NCBI GenBank assembly: GCA_963745665.1
Contig: CAVUYE010000002.1
Coordinates: forward strand, 1,178,001-1,242,000
Length of the DNA stretch: 64,000 bases
Origin: Bog-473 sp963745665
GTDB lineage: Bacteria; Actinomycetota; Acidimicrobiia; Acidimicrobiales; RAAP-2
Direction: 5' to 3'
The position numbers and the translations under genes were made by a program. The notes beneath the pieces are model-generated. The model was not told the DNA's origin. It did not search any database and was given only the letters and a program-made list of their open reading frames with translations. Below are positions 9,617 to 20,079 of the stretch, one piece after another (position 1 is the stretch's first letter; every line of letters begins with the position of its first letter).

Positions 9617-11579
9617 TGCTCCGGCGTCTTCTGGTCGCCAACCGGGGCGAGATCGCCCGCCGCCTCATCCGCGGCGCGCATGTGGCCGGCATGGAGGCCA
9701 TTGCCGTCTACGCCACGGACGACGCGGGGAGTCCGCACGTGGGGGAGGCCGATGCGGCGGTGCACCTTCCGGGCACGTCGCTGGCAGAGACGTATCTCTC
9801 CGCGGCGGCACTCGTGGAGGCGGCCGCACTGGCCGGGGCGGACGCGCTGCATCCCGGCTACGGGTTCCTGTCGGAGAACCCCGAGCTGGCCGAGGCCTGT
9901 GTGGCTCAGGACCTCGTCTGGGTCGGGCCTCCGGCCGAGGTCATGCGCGTGATGGGGCACAAGGTGCGCGCCAAGGAGCTGGTCGCGGCGGCCGGTGTGC
10001 CGGTCTTGCCGAGTGCCGTCGTGACGGCGGACGCCGATGACGCGGGTCTGCGGGCCGCCGCCGATGCGGTCGGGTACCCGCTCCTCGTCAAGGCGTCCGC
10101 AGGCGGTGGCGGCCGCGGCATGCGTCTCGTGGGCGCACCCGACGAATTGGTCGAGGCCGTGGCGTCGGCCCAGCGCGAGGCCGCCGCTTCCTTCGGATCG
10201 GACGAGGTCTTCCTCGAGCGGTATCTCGAGGCCCCCCGTCACGTCGAGGTGCAGGTGGTCGGGGACAGCCATGGCACCGTCCTGCACCTCCTCGACCGGG
10301 AGTGCTCGGTGCAGCGGCGGCACCAAAAGGTGGTGGAGGAGGCTCCGGCGGTCCTGGTGCCCGACGGCGACCCGGCGGCAGATGTGGGACGCCGCCGTTG
10401 CCGTGGCGCGGGCGGTCGGCTACATCGGGGTGGGGACCGTCGAGTACCTGGTCGATGCGAGTGGCTTCTTCTTCCTCGAGATGAACACGCGCCTGCAGGT
10501 GGAGCACGGGGTGACCGAACTGATCACCGGGCTCGACCTCGTCGGCCTGCAGCTGGCGGTGGCGGCGGGGCAGCCTCTTGCGCTGGCCCAGTCCGACGTC
10601 GGCGCGACGGGGCATGCCGTGGAGGTCCGCCTCTGTGCCGAGCGGCCGCGCGACGACTACCGGCCCACGCCGGGGACCACGACATACGTGCGCTGGTCGG
10701 AGGGGCCGGGGTTGCGGACCGATCGCGGCGTCGAGTCGGGCAGCGTGGTCAGCACCGCATACGACTCCTTGGTGGCGAAGCTGATGGCTCTTGGCCCGGA
10801 CCGCGCCGAAGCCGTGGCCCGGCTGTCGCGGGCGCTGCGCGCGCTGGAGCTCGACGGCCTCGAGACCAACCGGGAGCTGCTCGGGGCGGTGCTCGATGAC
10901 ACCGTCTTCCGGGACGGGCAGGCGCACGTGCACTATCTCGACAATCGGCCCGATCTGCGTGACGCGGTCCTGCCAGACGAGACGCGGTGGCGTCACGCCG
11001 CGGCGGCCGCCTGCCGCCTGACGAGCGAACGGGCGGCGCGGAGCCTCGTCCCGCTCCCGGCCGCCGGCTGGCGCAACATCGGGAGCGCGCTGCACGCCGA
11101 TGAGCTCACTGATGACGTGGGGACGCTCCAGGTGCGGGCCACTGTCCCCGGCGAGCCGGTCCGCGTGCAGGTGGACGGTGAGTGGCATGCCGTCGGCACG
11201 GCGCGTGCCCACGACGACGTCGTCGACCTGGCGGCGGACGGGCTCCGGCGTCGCTACCGGGTGCGGCTGTCGGCGCATCGGGCCGACGTGAACGGGCCCG
11301 AGGGCCAATCGAGCTTCGCCCTGCGTACCGCGGACGACTCCGACGAACGCGGTGGCCTGGCGGGGGAGTGCCGCGCCCCGTTGCCGGGCGCGGTGACCAA
11401 GGTGCTCGTCGCCGAGGGTGATGTGGTGGCAGAGGGCGACGGACTGGTAGTGCTCGAGGCGATGAAGATGGAGCACACCTTGCGAGGCCAACGGCGCGGC
11501 GACGGTGGTCCAGGTGCACTGCGCGCCCGGCCAGCAGGTCGACGTGCACGATCTGCTCGTCACCGTGGAGCCCGCATGA
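9616..11579 (+). CDS. Acyl-CoA carboxylase alpha subunit, biotin carboxylase + BCCP (frameshifted)
   Basis: The biotin carboxylase begins 'MLRRLLVANRGEIARRLI', has the ATP-grasp glycine loop 'KASAGGGGRGMR' and catalytic-region motifs 'FFLEMNTRLQVEHGVTE'. It ends in a biotinyl domain with 'VVLEAMKMEHTL', whose central Lys is the biotin site. Two +1 shifts, near 10375 and 11485, split it. Removing one G at each ('CGGCG[G]CAG', 'GCGAG[G]CCAAC') gives one frame of 653 residues ending 'DLLVTVEPA' at TGA 11577-11579. This is the normal length for MCC/geranyl-CoA carboxylase alpha. It forms a two-subunit carboxylase with the gene before it and overlaps the next ATG (11576). Confidence 0.88.
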
Positions 11580-13415
11580 GCGCACCCGATGTGCTGCGGA
11601 TCGGGAATTGCAGCGGCTTCTTCGGGGACCGCACCGGCGCCGCCCGCGAGATGGTCGACGGCGGGCCGCTCGACGTGCTGACCGGCGACTGGCTGGCCGA
11701 GCTGACGATGTACATCCTCCACAAGACGCGGCAGCGCAGTGGCGGCTACGCCCGCACGTTCCTGCGTGAGCTCGAGGAGGTGCTCCCGACCTGTATCGAG
11801 CGGGGCATCACCGTGGTCTCCAATGCCGGAGGGCTGCAGCCCGAGGCGTCTGGCCGCGGCGGTGGGGGAGCTGGCCCGGACGGCAGGGGCTCGACGTGCA
11901 CGTGGCCTCGGTCTCGGGGGACGACATCACGCCCCGCTTGGGGACGCTGCAGGCGCAAGGGGAGAAGTTCGTCAACCTCGACACCGGCGAGGTGCTGCCG
12001 GCCGGCGCCTCCGTCGTGACGGCGAACGCCTACCTGCGGGCGCGCCCGATCGCCGACGCGCTGGCCGCCGGCGCGCAGGTCGTCGTCACCGGACGGGTGA
12101 CCGACGCCGCGCTGGTGGTCGGGCCGGCGCTGCACGCGTTCGGCTGGTCCGACGCTCGACCTCGACGCCATCGCCGGCGCCGTGGTGGCGGGGCACGTGA
12201 TTGAGTGCGGGGCCCAGTGCTGCGGCGGGAACTACGCCTTCTTCGAGGAGGTACCCGGCCGGGAGCACATCGGCTTCCCGCTGGCGGAGCTGTCCGCTGA
12301 CGGCTCGTCGGTGATCACCAAGCACCCCGGGACCGGGGGCATGGTCACCGTGGGGACGGTGACGGCGCAACTGCTCTACGAGATCGGCGGCCCGCGCTAC
12401 CTCAGCCCCGACGCCGTGGCGCGCTTCGACAGCGATTCAGCTCTCGCAGGAGGGGTCCGACCGGGTGCGCATCGCACCGGTGCGGGGCGAGGCGCCTCCC
12501 GCCACGCTGAAGGTGACGGCCAATCTCGATGCCGGCTGGCGCAACGCCATGACGCTGGCCCTGACGGGGGCCCAGGTGGCCGAGAAGGCGCGCTTCGCGG
12601 CCGAGGCGGTGTGGGCCGGCGTCCCCGGCGGGCGCGCCGGCTTCGCCGAGACCGCCGAAGACCTCTCGGGCGACCTGACCGGCGCGGGCATGGCGTACCT
12701 GCGGCTGGCGGTGCGCGGCGACGACGAGCAGGCGGTCGGCCGGGCCTTCTCGGGCGCCGTCGTCGAGACGAGCCTGTCGAGCTACCCCGGCACGTTCTTC
12801 ACCTCGGCGCCGTCCGGTGCGCAGGGCGTGGCCCGCTACTGGCCGACGACGGTCAGCGCCGGCCGCGGTCACGCCGCGTATCGAGTGCGACGGGCGGCCT
12901 GTCGCGGCCGACACCGGTCTCCGCCTCTGACGTTGCTGTCGCCGCTCCGGCACCGGCCGTCGTCGACGCCACGCCGCCGGAGCAACGGGGCGGGAACACG
13001 GTGGAGACGGTAGTGGTCCCCTTGTGGGTGCTCGTCGGCGCCCGCTCGGGCGACAAGGGCGGGGACGCCAATGTGGGCGTCTGGGCCGACGACGACGCTG
13101 TGGCGGCCTGGCTCCAGCGCGAGTTCTCCGTCGCGCTGTTCAAGGCGTTGCTGCCCGAGGTCGAGGCCTTCTCCGTCAGCCGGTACCCGCTGCCCAACCT
13201 GCGGGCGGTGAACTTCGTCGTCCACGGCCTCCTCGGCTGGGGTGTGGCGTCGAACCTGCGCCTGGACACGCAGGCGAAGGGCTTGGGCGAGCTGCTGCGT
13301 TCCCGCCCGGTCGAGGTGCCCGCCGTGCTGGTGGCGCAGCGGCCCGGTCGCGGCGAGGCTCGCCGCGCACTGAAGGCGCGCTGGCCGAACCTCGCCCGGG
13401 CATCTGACAGGATGA
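11576..13415 (+). CDS. AtuA-like DUF1446 protein, acyclic terpene utilisation family (frameshifted)
   Basis: The N-terminus 'IGNCSGFFGDRTGAAREM' followed by 'GGPLDVLTGDWLAELTM' is diagnostic of the DUF1446/AtuA family. Later blocks are 'VVTGRVTDAALVVGPA', 'VIECGAQCCGGNYAFFEEV' and, after an Ala/Pro linker, the small C-terminal AtuA domain 'GARSGDKGGDANVGVW'. Seven +1 shifts break it (about 11851, 11891, 12152, 12432, 12867, 12910 and before 13413). Removing one G at each gives exactly 611 codons, ending at TGA 13413-13415, which overlaps the next ATG at 13412. The family's biochemical role is unknown; in Pseudomonas it belongs to the citronellol/geraniol cluster with the carboxylase and hydratase types seen here. 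Confidence 0.85.
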
Positions 13416-14587
13416 CGCCCGTGGAGTCGGTCGCCCGTTGGATCGCGCTGGTCGCCGGCATCGCCATCGTCCTCGGCACCGCCTGGAGCGTGTTCACCGC
13501 GCTGGTCGTGCCGCGGGTGACGTCCTCGCCGGCCATGCGCATGCTGGCCCGTGCGCTCGGCGGCTCGGCGCGGCGGCTCGCCCCGAAGCTCCCGGACTAC
13601 GAGGCGCGGGACCGGGTGCTGTCGTTCGTCGGGCCCGCCGCCATGGTCTTCCTCTTCGTGATCTGGCTCTGCTTCATCGTCCTCGGCGTCGCGCTCATCG
13701 AGTGGTACGCCGCCGGAATCGACTTCGCCACGGCGCTCGGGATCGCAGGGTCGTCCGTGTTCACGCTCGGCATCGTCTCGTCGGGCCACGCCGGGCCGAG
13801 AGTCGTGGAGGTCATCGCCGCAGGCATCGGCCTTCTGGTCGTCGCCCTCGAGATCGCCTACCTGCCGACGCTCTACAACCAGTTCTCCACCCGTGAGACG
13901 GAGGTGACGCTCCTTGAGGCGCGGTCTGGGAATCCGGCCTGGGGCCCCGAGATCCTGGCCCGCTCCCACTGGCTGGACACCATGGACGAGCTCCCACCGC
14001 TCTACTCGGACTGGGAGCGCTGGGCGGCCGCTGTGTCCGAGAGCCACGCCAACTACCCAGGGTTGATCTGGTTCCGCTCGCCGGTGTCGACCCGCAGTTG
14101 GCTCATCGGCTTGGTGGCCATGATGGACTCGGCGGCGCTGTATCACGCGGTGAGCCCCGCGCAGACGCCACGGCAGGCCCGACTCTGCCTCTCCATGGGG
14201 ATCAACTGCCTCCGCTCCATGGCCCGGGCGCTCCGCATCCCCTACGACAACGATCCGCTCCCTACGGCGCCCGTCCGTCTGTCGCGCGAGGAGTTCGACG
14301 AGGGGTTCCGCCGGCTCGAGGCGGTCAACTTCCCGGCCGAGCGGACGGCGGACGACGCCTGGCAGAACTTCAAGGGCTGGCGGGTCAACTACGAGCCGAT
14401 CGTCGACGCGTTGACCGCGATCATCGTGCCGCCACCGGCGCCCTGGTTCATCGTTCGTCCCTCGCTCGGCATGGCCAAGTTCCCGCTCGTGCTCAACCGC
14501 ACACCGGACGAGCCGGAGGGGGCTCAGGGGTTCGGGGTCAACAAGACCTTCAAGACGCCGTCGGCCCGCGAGTCGAACAACTCGTAG
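13412..14587 (+). CDS. Channel-like membrane protein of unknown function
   Basis: 391 residues from ATG 13412, which overlaps the presumed AtuA stop. Helices lie at about residues 10-33 ('IALVAGIAIVLGTAWSVF'), 75-97 and 128-150. A hydrophobic loop 'DFATALGIAGSSVFTLGI' sits between the last two where ion-channel families place the pore loop, but no potassium-filter TxGYG is present. A soluble C-terminal part of about 240 residues follows. As sequenced, the frame upstream is open into AtuA; I treat that as a frameshift artefact, not a fusion. The last 64 bases overlap the 3' end of the convergent alcohol dehydrogenase, so the true C-terminus is uncertain. I do not recognise the family securely. 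Confidence 0.65.
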   Translation: MTPVESVARWIALVAGIAIVLGTAWSVFTALVVPRVTSSPAMRMLARALGGSARRLAPKLPDYEARDRVLSFVGPAAMVFLFVIWLCFIVLGVALIEWYAAGIDFATALGIAGSSVFTLGIVSSGHAGPRVVEVIAAGIGLLVVALEIAYLPTLYNQFSTRETEVTLLEARSGNPAWGPEILARSHWLDTMDELPPLYSDWERWAAAVSESHANYPGLIWFRSPVSTRSWLIGLVAMMDSAALYHAVSPAQTPRQARLCLSMGINCLRSMARALRIPYDNDPLPTAPVRLSREEFDEGFRRLEAVNFPAERTADDAWQNFKGWRVNYEPIVDALTAIIVPPPAPWFIVRPSLGMAKFPLVLNRTPDEPEGAQGFGVNKTFKTPSARESNNS

Positions 14588-15571
14588 GCCTCGGGGGCCT
14601 GGCTCAGGTCCATCCGGTGGGTGAACGTCTCACCGAGGCCGGCAAGCCGGCCTGATTGCAGCAGCGGGACGAGGGAGCGCCACGTCCCCGGGATGGGTGC
14701 GAACACGGCCCGCAGCGTCAGGCTCTTCAGGAAGACGATCCCCATCGGGAAGGGGAGGTCCATGGTGAGGTTGACGCCGACCACCGAGACCGTGCCGCCG
14801 GTGGCGGCGCAGGACACCGCGTCCAGGACGGTGGCATCGGCGCCGACCGCCTCAATCACGCTCTCGGCGCCGCGGCCGCCCGTGGCTTCGAGCACCTGCA
14901 GCGACCCGGGCGCGTCGCGGGCATCGATGGGCTCGGCCCCGAGGCGCTCGGCCCGGGCCAGCCGTTCGGGCACCATGTCGATGGCCAGGATGCGCGCCGG
15001 CCCGAAGAGCGACGCGCACTGCAGCGCCATGATGCCGACGGGCCCGAGCCCGACGACGACCACGGTGGCGCCCGGCCGGATGTCCGCTCGCAGCGCACCG
15101 AGGTAGCCCGTGGGGAGGATGTCGGTGAGCAGGACCGCTTCCTCGTCGGCGACGCCCTCGGGGATGGGGAGGGCGAAGAGGTCGGCGAACGGCACCGCCA
15201 TGGCCTCGGCCTGCCCGCCGGGGAGGTCGGGCACCGTCCCGAACGCGGTCGCCTTGTCGGCCAGGCAGACGTTGGGCTGGCCGGCGCAGACAGGCCGTGC
15301 AGACGCCGCACCCGATGACGCCCGAGACGAGCACCCGGTCGCCCGGGCGCAGGCTGTGCACGTGGGGCCCGACTTCGGCCACCGTGCCGATGGCCTCGTG
15401 GCCGAGCCGGATGCCGCTGCCCGTCGGCGCGTCGTGGTACAGGTGCAGGTCGGAACCGCAGATGGCGGTGCGCTCGACGGTGACGATGACGCCATCGGGC
15501 CCGGGCAGGACCGGATCGGGGACGTTCTCGACCCTGACGTCGCGCGGTCCCTCGAGGACGGTGGCTCGCAT
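14524..15571 (-). CDS. Zinc-dependent medium-chain alcohol dehydrogenase (frameshifted)
   Basis: The start ATG at 15571 gives 'MRATVLEGPRDVRVENVPDP'. Catalytic zinc ligands appear as 'CGSDLHLYHD' and 'GHEAIG'. The structural-zinc lobe reads 'GCGVCTAC...GQPNVC'. The Rossmann fold has 'VVGLGPVGIMALQCA', and the C-terminus 'ELFDSRADGVLKV' is typical. One +1 shift near 15290, inside the structural-zinc lobe, splits the frame; corrected length is 348 residues. It would oxidise an alcohol or reduce an aldehyde with NAD(P). The substrate is unknown, although a role next to a terpene-alcohol-like pathway is tempting. It diverges from clpS. Confidence 0.88.
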
Positions 15572-15593
15572 GTCCGCACGCTACCCCCGGGAC

Positions 15594-15599
15594 TACACT
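15594..15599 (+). promoter_or_regulatory. Possible -10 element TACACT upstream of clpS
   Basis: TACACT lies in the 82-base gap between the divergent alcohol dehydrogenase and clpS, 55 bases before the chosen clpS start. No clear -35 is visible, so support is by motif and position only. Confidence 0.3.
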
Positions 15600-15653
15600 T
15601 CCACGGGCCGAATTTCCGGCCGCCACACACGCCCGAAGCCACCCGGAGATCCA

Positions 15654-15953
15654 TTGCCTCGGACACTCGAACCGAGCACGACCGTCGTGTCCGACGAGGA
15701 CATCGACGCCTTCTTCGAGTACGAGGATCTCTGGGCGGTCATCGTCTGGAACGACGACGTCACGACCTTTCAGACGGTGATCCAGGCCTTCGTGGAGATC
15801 TTCGGCCACACGGTCGAGCGGGCCGACAAGCTGGCCTGGCGGATCCACCGGACGGGCAAGGCGGTGGCGGCGGTGCGGCCCAAGGACGAGGCCGAGGCCG
15901 CCGTCCACGCGCTGCACCTGCGCAAGATCTCGGCCTCACTCAGCCGGGCCTAG
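15654..15953 (+). CDS. clpS: ATP-dependent Clp protease adaptor ClpS
   Basis: ClpS brings N-degron substrates to a ClpA/ClpC-ClpP protease. The core 'VIVWNDDVTTFQTVIQAF' holds the Asn-Asp-Asp that binds the substrate N-terminus, and 'LAWRIHRTGKAV' supplies the conserved His. I chose TTG 15654 because GGAG stands five bases before it (15645-15648), giving 99 residues; a GTG shortly downstream is possible. The frame is intact although the neighbours on both sides are frameshifted. No Clp protease subunit is in the window. Confidence 0.88.
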   Translation: MPRTLEPSTTVVSDEDIDAFFEYEDLWAVIVWNDDVTTFQTVIQAFVEIFGHTVERADKLAWRIHRTGKAVAAVRPKDEAEAAVHALHLRKISASLSRA

Positions 15954-16074
15954 ACCGCCCTCGACGCCTGGACCGCACCACGGCGGGGCCGTCGTCTGGC
16001 CGAGCCCAGCCCCGCCCCCGGGCCTACCGCACCCTGCCCAGGCGCCCTCCTGACCGTCCTCGCGCCAGTGGGGG

Positions 16075-16121
16075 TGGACGCCCGCCAAGTCTTGTGTGTA
16101 TGCTTTGAGCATCCACTCAAA
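16075..16121 (+). promoter_or_regulatory. TetR promoter with inverted-repeat operator
   Basis: TGGACG (16075-16080), an 18-base gap and TATGCT (16099-16104) form a plausible promoter. Overlapping its end is a perfect inverted repeat TTTGAG-CATCCA-CTCAAA (16104-16121), placed where a bound repressor would block the start site. The TetR gene begins at 16139, so autoregulation is the natural reading. Confidence 0.6.
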
Positions 16122-16138
16122 TGAGAGGGGGCCCGCAG

Positions 16139-16788
16139 ATGGCCAAGTCCGGAACGTCGAGCAGCGTGGTGGACAGGGACTCCTCCCGGTCGTCCGGCAC
16201 CCGGGCGAAGCTGATCGATGCCGCGATCGAGACGCTCAAGGCGGAGGGCTACGCCGGGTCGAGCGCCCGGGCGATCGCCGAACGCGCCGGCCTGAACCAG
16301 GGGCTGATCTTCTACCACTTCGGTTCGGTGGCGAATCTCCTGCTGGCCGCGCTCGACTCGGTCAGCGCCCGGCGCATGGCGCAGTACGGGGCGGCGGTCG
16401 ACGCGGTGCGGACGCCGAGCGAGCTCGTCGACGTGGCCACGGCCATCTTCCGGGAGGATCTCGACGCCGGCTACGTGGCCGTCCTCGTCGAGATGATCGC
16501 CGGGGCATCCTCGACACCGGGACTCGGGCGCCGAGGTGTCCGCCCGCCTCGGACCCTGGTTCGCCTTCGCCGAGCAGGCGGTGACCACGACGCTCGGGCC
16601 CGCCGCTCGACTCGGTCCTGCCACCAGGCGACGTGGCGTACGCCATCGTGGCCCTCTACCTCGGGCTCGAGATGCTGACGCACCTCGACGGCGACCGCTC
16701 CAGGGCGCTGGCGCTCTTCGCCCACGCCAAGAACCTGGCCGCGCTCCTCGAGGCCCTCACCCCGCCGCCGGCGGCGAGACAGCCATGA
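16139..16788 (+). CDS. TetR family transcriptional regulator (frameshifted)
   Basis: The N-terminal helix-turn-helix is clear: 'TRAKLIDAAIETLKAEGY', then 'SSARAIAERAGLNQGLIFYH', the usual TetR recognition helix. The ligand domain is variable. Two +1 shifts (about 16525 and 16610) break it. Removing one G at each restores 215 residues ending 'LLEALTPPPAARQP' at TGA 16786-16788. The stop overlaps the ATG of the following NmrA-like gene (16785), so the two are co-expressed, and the TetR may control the reductase. The effector is unknown. Confidence 0.85.
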
Positions 16789-17771
16789 CCGGGGCCGCAC
16801 AATCAGCAACTGGGGTCCGACGACCGCTCGACCGACACCGGCCTCGACGTGGTCACCGGCGCCTTCAGCTACTCGGGCGCCGTCGCTGGCCCGGGCGTTG
16901 CAGCAGAACGGCCGGCAGGTGCGCACCCTCACCGGGCATCCCGAGCGCGCCCCCGCGGGTCCGCCGATCGACGTCCACCCGCTCGACTTCGACGACCAGC
17001 TGGGTCTGGTGGCGTCGCTATCCGGAGCCACCACGCTCTACAACACCTACTGGGTGCGCTTCCCGCATGGAGCTGTCGACCACGAGCGGGCGGTGGCCAA
17101 CTCGCGGGCGCTCTTTCACGCCGCCAAGCGGGCGGGCGTCCGGCGGATCGTGCACGTCAGCATCACGCACCCCAGCCTCAGCTCGCCGTACCCCTACTTC
17201 CGGGGCAAGGCGCTGGTGGAGCGCGCCCTGGCCGAGTGCGATGTCTCCTACGCCGTCGTGCGCCCGGCCATCCTGTTCGGCGGCGACGGGGTGCTGCTCA
17301 ACAACATCGCCTGGCTCCTGCGCCGGCTGCCCGTCTTTGCCATCGGCGGCCGCGGGGACTACCGGATCAGGGGCATCCACGTCGACGACCTGGCGCGCCT
17401 CTGTCTGGCCAAGGCGGCCGAGACCGCACGACAGCGTCACCGACGCCGTCGGCCCGGAGCGGCCGACCTTCAACGAGCTCGTCGGCGCCATCCGGGAGGC
17501 GGTCGGGAGTCGGGCCCGCCTCATCCACGTGCCGGGTGCCACCATGCCCCTTCTGGCCCGGGCGCTCGGGCTCGCGCTGCACGACGTGCTCCTCACCACC
17601 GAGGAGTACCGGGCCATGGCGGCCGGCCTGGCCGACACCGACGGTCCCGCCACCGGCTCGACGGCCCTGTCGGCCTGGCTGGCCGAGCACGGGGAGACCC
17701 TCGGCCTCCACTACGCCAACGAGCTGGCCCGCCACTTCGACCGGGACGAGCTGACCTCCACCCGCTCTTGA
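16785..17771 (+). CDS. NmrA-like/atypical SDR NAD(P)-binding protein (frameshifted)
   Basis: After correction the N-terminal Rossmann motif reads 'DVVTGAFSYSGAVAARALQQ', followed by 'RQVRTLTGHPERA'. The middle has 'RRIVHVSITHPSLSSPYPYF' and 'YAVVRPAILFGGDG', as in extended/atypical SDRs of the NmrA-NDUFA9 type. Classical Tyr-x-x-x-Lys catalysis is not obvious ('YPYFRGK' sits near that position). Three +1 shifts (about 16812, 16890, 17427), each fixed by removing one G, give 327 residues. It is translationally coupled to the TetR before it. It may be a redox sensor or a reductase. Confidence 0.78.
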   Translation: MTGAAQSATGVRRPLDRHRPRRGHRRLQLLGRRRWPGRCSRTAGRCAPSPGIPSAPPRVRRSTSTRSTSTTSWVWWRRYPEPPRSTTPTGCASRMELSTTSGRWPTRGRSFTPPSGRASGGSCTSASRTPASARRTPTSGARRWWSAPWPSAMSPTPSCARPSCSAATGCCSTTSPGSCAGCPSLPSAAAGTTGSGASTSTTWRASVWPRRPRPHDSVTDAVGPERPTFNELVGAIREAVGSRARLIHVPGATMPLLARALGLALHDVLLTTEEYRAMAAGLADTDGPATGSTALSAWLAEHGETLGLHYANELARHFDRDELTSTRS

Positions 17772-17773
17772 CG

Positions 17774-18410
17774 TCAGCGCAGTCGCGCCGTCAGGCGCTC
17801 CTTCACGGCCGGCCACTCCGCGGCCACGATGGAGAAGCGGGCCGAGGTGCGCACCGTGTCGTCGGACCCGGGCCGGTCCGCCCGCATGATGCCGTCGAGC
17901 TGGCCTCCGATGCGCTCAATGGCGGCCCACGATCGCTTGTTGCGCACGTCGGTCTGCAGCGCCACCCGGTGGACACTCCCAGACCTCGAAGGCGTGGGTC
18001 ATCATGAGCAACTTGGCCTCGGTGTTGACGTGCGTCCGCTGGGCCGGTCCGGCCAGCCAGGTGAAGCCGATGTCGACGACGTCGGGCACGCCGTGTCGCT
18101 GGTGGCTGGCACCGGGCGGCCACTGCCAGTACGCCACTTCGCAGAACCGCGTCGGCGCCGACGACCAGGTCGGACCCGTCCGGCCCGGCTCCCCGCCGGA
18201 CGGTGGCGAAGGCCACATGGGCGCCCGATGCCACCTTGGCCAGCGCGTCGCGCACGTAGTCGGTCATCTGCTCCACGCCGTCGGGCGTGTAGGTCCACTG
18301 GTAGGTGCTGCGATCGAGCCGCGGCCGCCTCGAACCAGGGCGGGGATGTGGTCCTCGCTCAGCGGCTCCAGCCGGACGAACGTCCCCTCGAGCGTGAACG
18401 GCTCACGCAT
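17774..18410 (-). CDS. GNAT family N-acetyltransferase (frameshifted)
   Basis: The N-terminus 'FTLEGTFVRLEPLSEDHIPA' and the later 'HVNTEAKLLMMTHAFEVW' followed by 'VALQTDVRNKRSWAAIERIG' are typical of RimJ/RimL-like GNATs ('...N..S..aieklG'). Four +1 shifts fit the length, giving about 210 residues. Its ATG (18408-18410) lies just inside the 3' end of the DHA2 transporter gene, so both are probably in one transcript. The substrate is unknown; acetylation of a small molecule handled by the exporter is possible. Confidence 0.78.
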
Positions 18411-20035
18411 GGACGGCGGGGACGGCGTCGTCCGACGCATCGGCCGGCCCCGGCTGGCTCTCGCCTTGGCCGCCCTGGGCCGGCGGCCCGCCCGGCGCCC
18501 CGGTGGGGATCACGAAGTCGCGCTGGCGCACCAGCGCGAAGCCGCAGACGGCGCCGACGAAGGCCACCACCGCGCCGATGATCATCAGGTGGTTCAACGT
18601 CGCGGAGAAGCCCGAGTGGTACGCCTGCAGCAACGCGTTGCGGGCCGCCGGCGATCGGGATCGCAGCCGCCGCCTGGCGTACCTCGCCCGACGACATGGC
18701 TCCCTGGAGCTGCGCGCCGCCTCGGCGCAGGACGTCGGGGCCGAAGGGCGACTTCGTCAGCGCAGCCGTGGTGTGCGCCACGATCTGGCTCTGGAAGACG
18801 GCGCCCAGCACGGCGATGCCGGTGGCGATGCCGACCTGGCGGAAGGTGTTGTTGGCCCCGGACGCCATGCCGCTGCGCTGCGGCTGGACGACGGAGACGG
18901 CGCCCGAGGCCAGCACCGGGTTGACGATCCCGACCCCGAAGCCGGCCACGAGGAAGCCGGGCAGAAGCACGGTCCAGGTCGAGTCCGGGTGGGTGGTCGC
19001 CATCAGGAGCAGCCCGCCGGTGACGAAGAGCATCCCGATGCCGAGCAGGAGTCGCGACTGCACGCGCACCGTGAGGCGTCCGGCGAAGAAGGACGTGAAG
19101 AAGATGAGCAGGGTCATCGGCAGGAAGCGGACGCCGGCGGCCAGCGGGCCGTAGCCCAGGTTGTCCTGGATGTAGAGGGTCAGGTACAAGAACATGGCGA
19201 AGATCGACGCGGCCAGGCAGAAGGCCACCGTCGAGAGACCCACGAAGGCCGGGATCTTGAACAGGCCGAGGTCCAACATCGGGTCCGCCGTCGACGCGCT
19301 CGTTGATGAAGAAGCCGACCATCAGCACGCCGGCGCCCGCCAGCAGACCGATCGTGGTGGCGCTGCCCCAGCCGAAGTCGTTGCCCCGCACCGAGCGCGA
19401 AGACGAGCAGGAAGAGACTCACCGAGAAGGTGACGAAGCCCACCCAGTCGATCCGGCGCGCCCGCAGGTCCTCGGACTTGGCGATCTGGGTGAACGTGAT
19501 GACCACCGCGATGGCGCCGATCGGCACGTTCACGAAGAAGATCCAGCGCCAGCCGATGCCGCTCGTGATGGCGCCGCCGATGAGCGGCCCGATGGCGACG
19601 GCGCCGCCGATCACCGCGCCGTAGATGCCGAAGGCGGTCCCGCGGTCGCGCCCGGTGAACGCGGCGGCGATCAGCGCCAGCGAGGTGGCGAACATGATGG
19701 CGCCGCCGACGCCCTGGACGGCCCGGGACAGGTTGAGCATGAGCGGGCGTGGTGGACAGACCGCAGACCAGCGAGGCCAGCGAGAAGACGACCAAGCCGA
19801 CGGCGAAGATCTTGCGCCGCCCGTAGATGTCGCCGGCCACCCCGGCGGTGAGCAGGAAGGCGGCCAGCGTCAGCGAATAGGCGTCCACGACCCACTGCAG
19901 GTCCGAGAAGCTGGCGTGCAGCGACTGCTGGATGTCGGGCAGCGCCACGTTCACGACCGTGATGTCGAGAAGGAGCATGAAGGTCGCCGTGCAGACGGCG
20001 ATCAGGGTCCACCATTTGCGGTCGAGAGCAGGCAT
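18403..20035 (-). CDS. MFS drug exporter, DHA2/EmrB-QacA type (frameshifted)
   Basis: 'MPALDRKWWTLIAVCTATFM' leads into 'LLLDITVVNVALPDIQQSL', the hallmark of the 14-helix DHA2 family. Further matches are 'QWVVDAYSLTLAAFLLTAGV', 'GDIYGRRKIF' and 'GIGWRWIFFVNVPIG'. Four +1 shifts (about 19745, 19395, 19285, 18650) break it; the corrected length of 542 residues fits the family. It is a proton-driven exporter of hydrophobic compounds in the inner membrane. It overlaps the GNAT start by 8 bases and is divergent from the ABC-F gene, 44 bases away. Confidence 0.88.
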
Positions 20036-20068
20036 TGGCGGAGTGTATCGACCTGGTGTTCTCGCCCG

Positions 20069-20074
20069 TACAAT
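20069..20074 (+). promoter_or_regulatory. -10 element TACAAT, leaderless promoter of the ABC-F gene
   Basis: TACAAT, a near-consensus -10 box, ends 6 bases before GTG 20080, the expected distance from a -10 box to a transcription start. The mRNA would start at the initiation codon. Confidence 0.6.
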
Positions 20075-20079
20075 GAGGT

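Noticed and set aside
12182..14587. A real fusion of an AtuA C-terminal domain with a membrane protein
   Set aside because: One base correction restores a stop at 13413-13415 that overlaps ATG 13412, matching the coupling style of the operon and the +1 pattern nearby.
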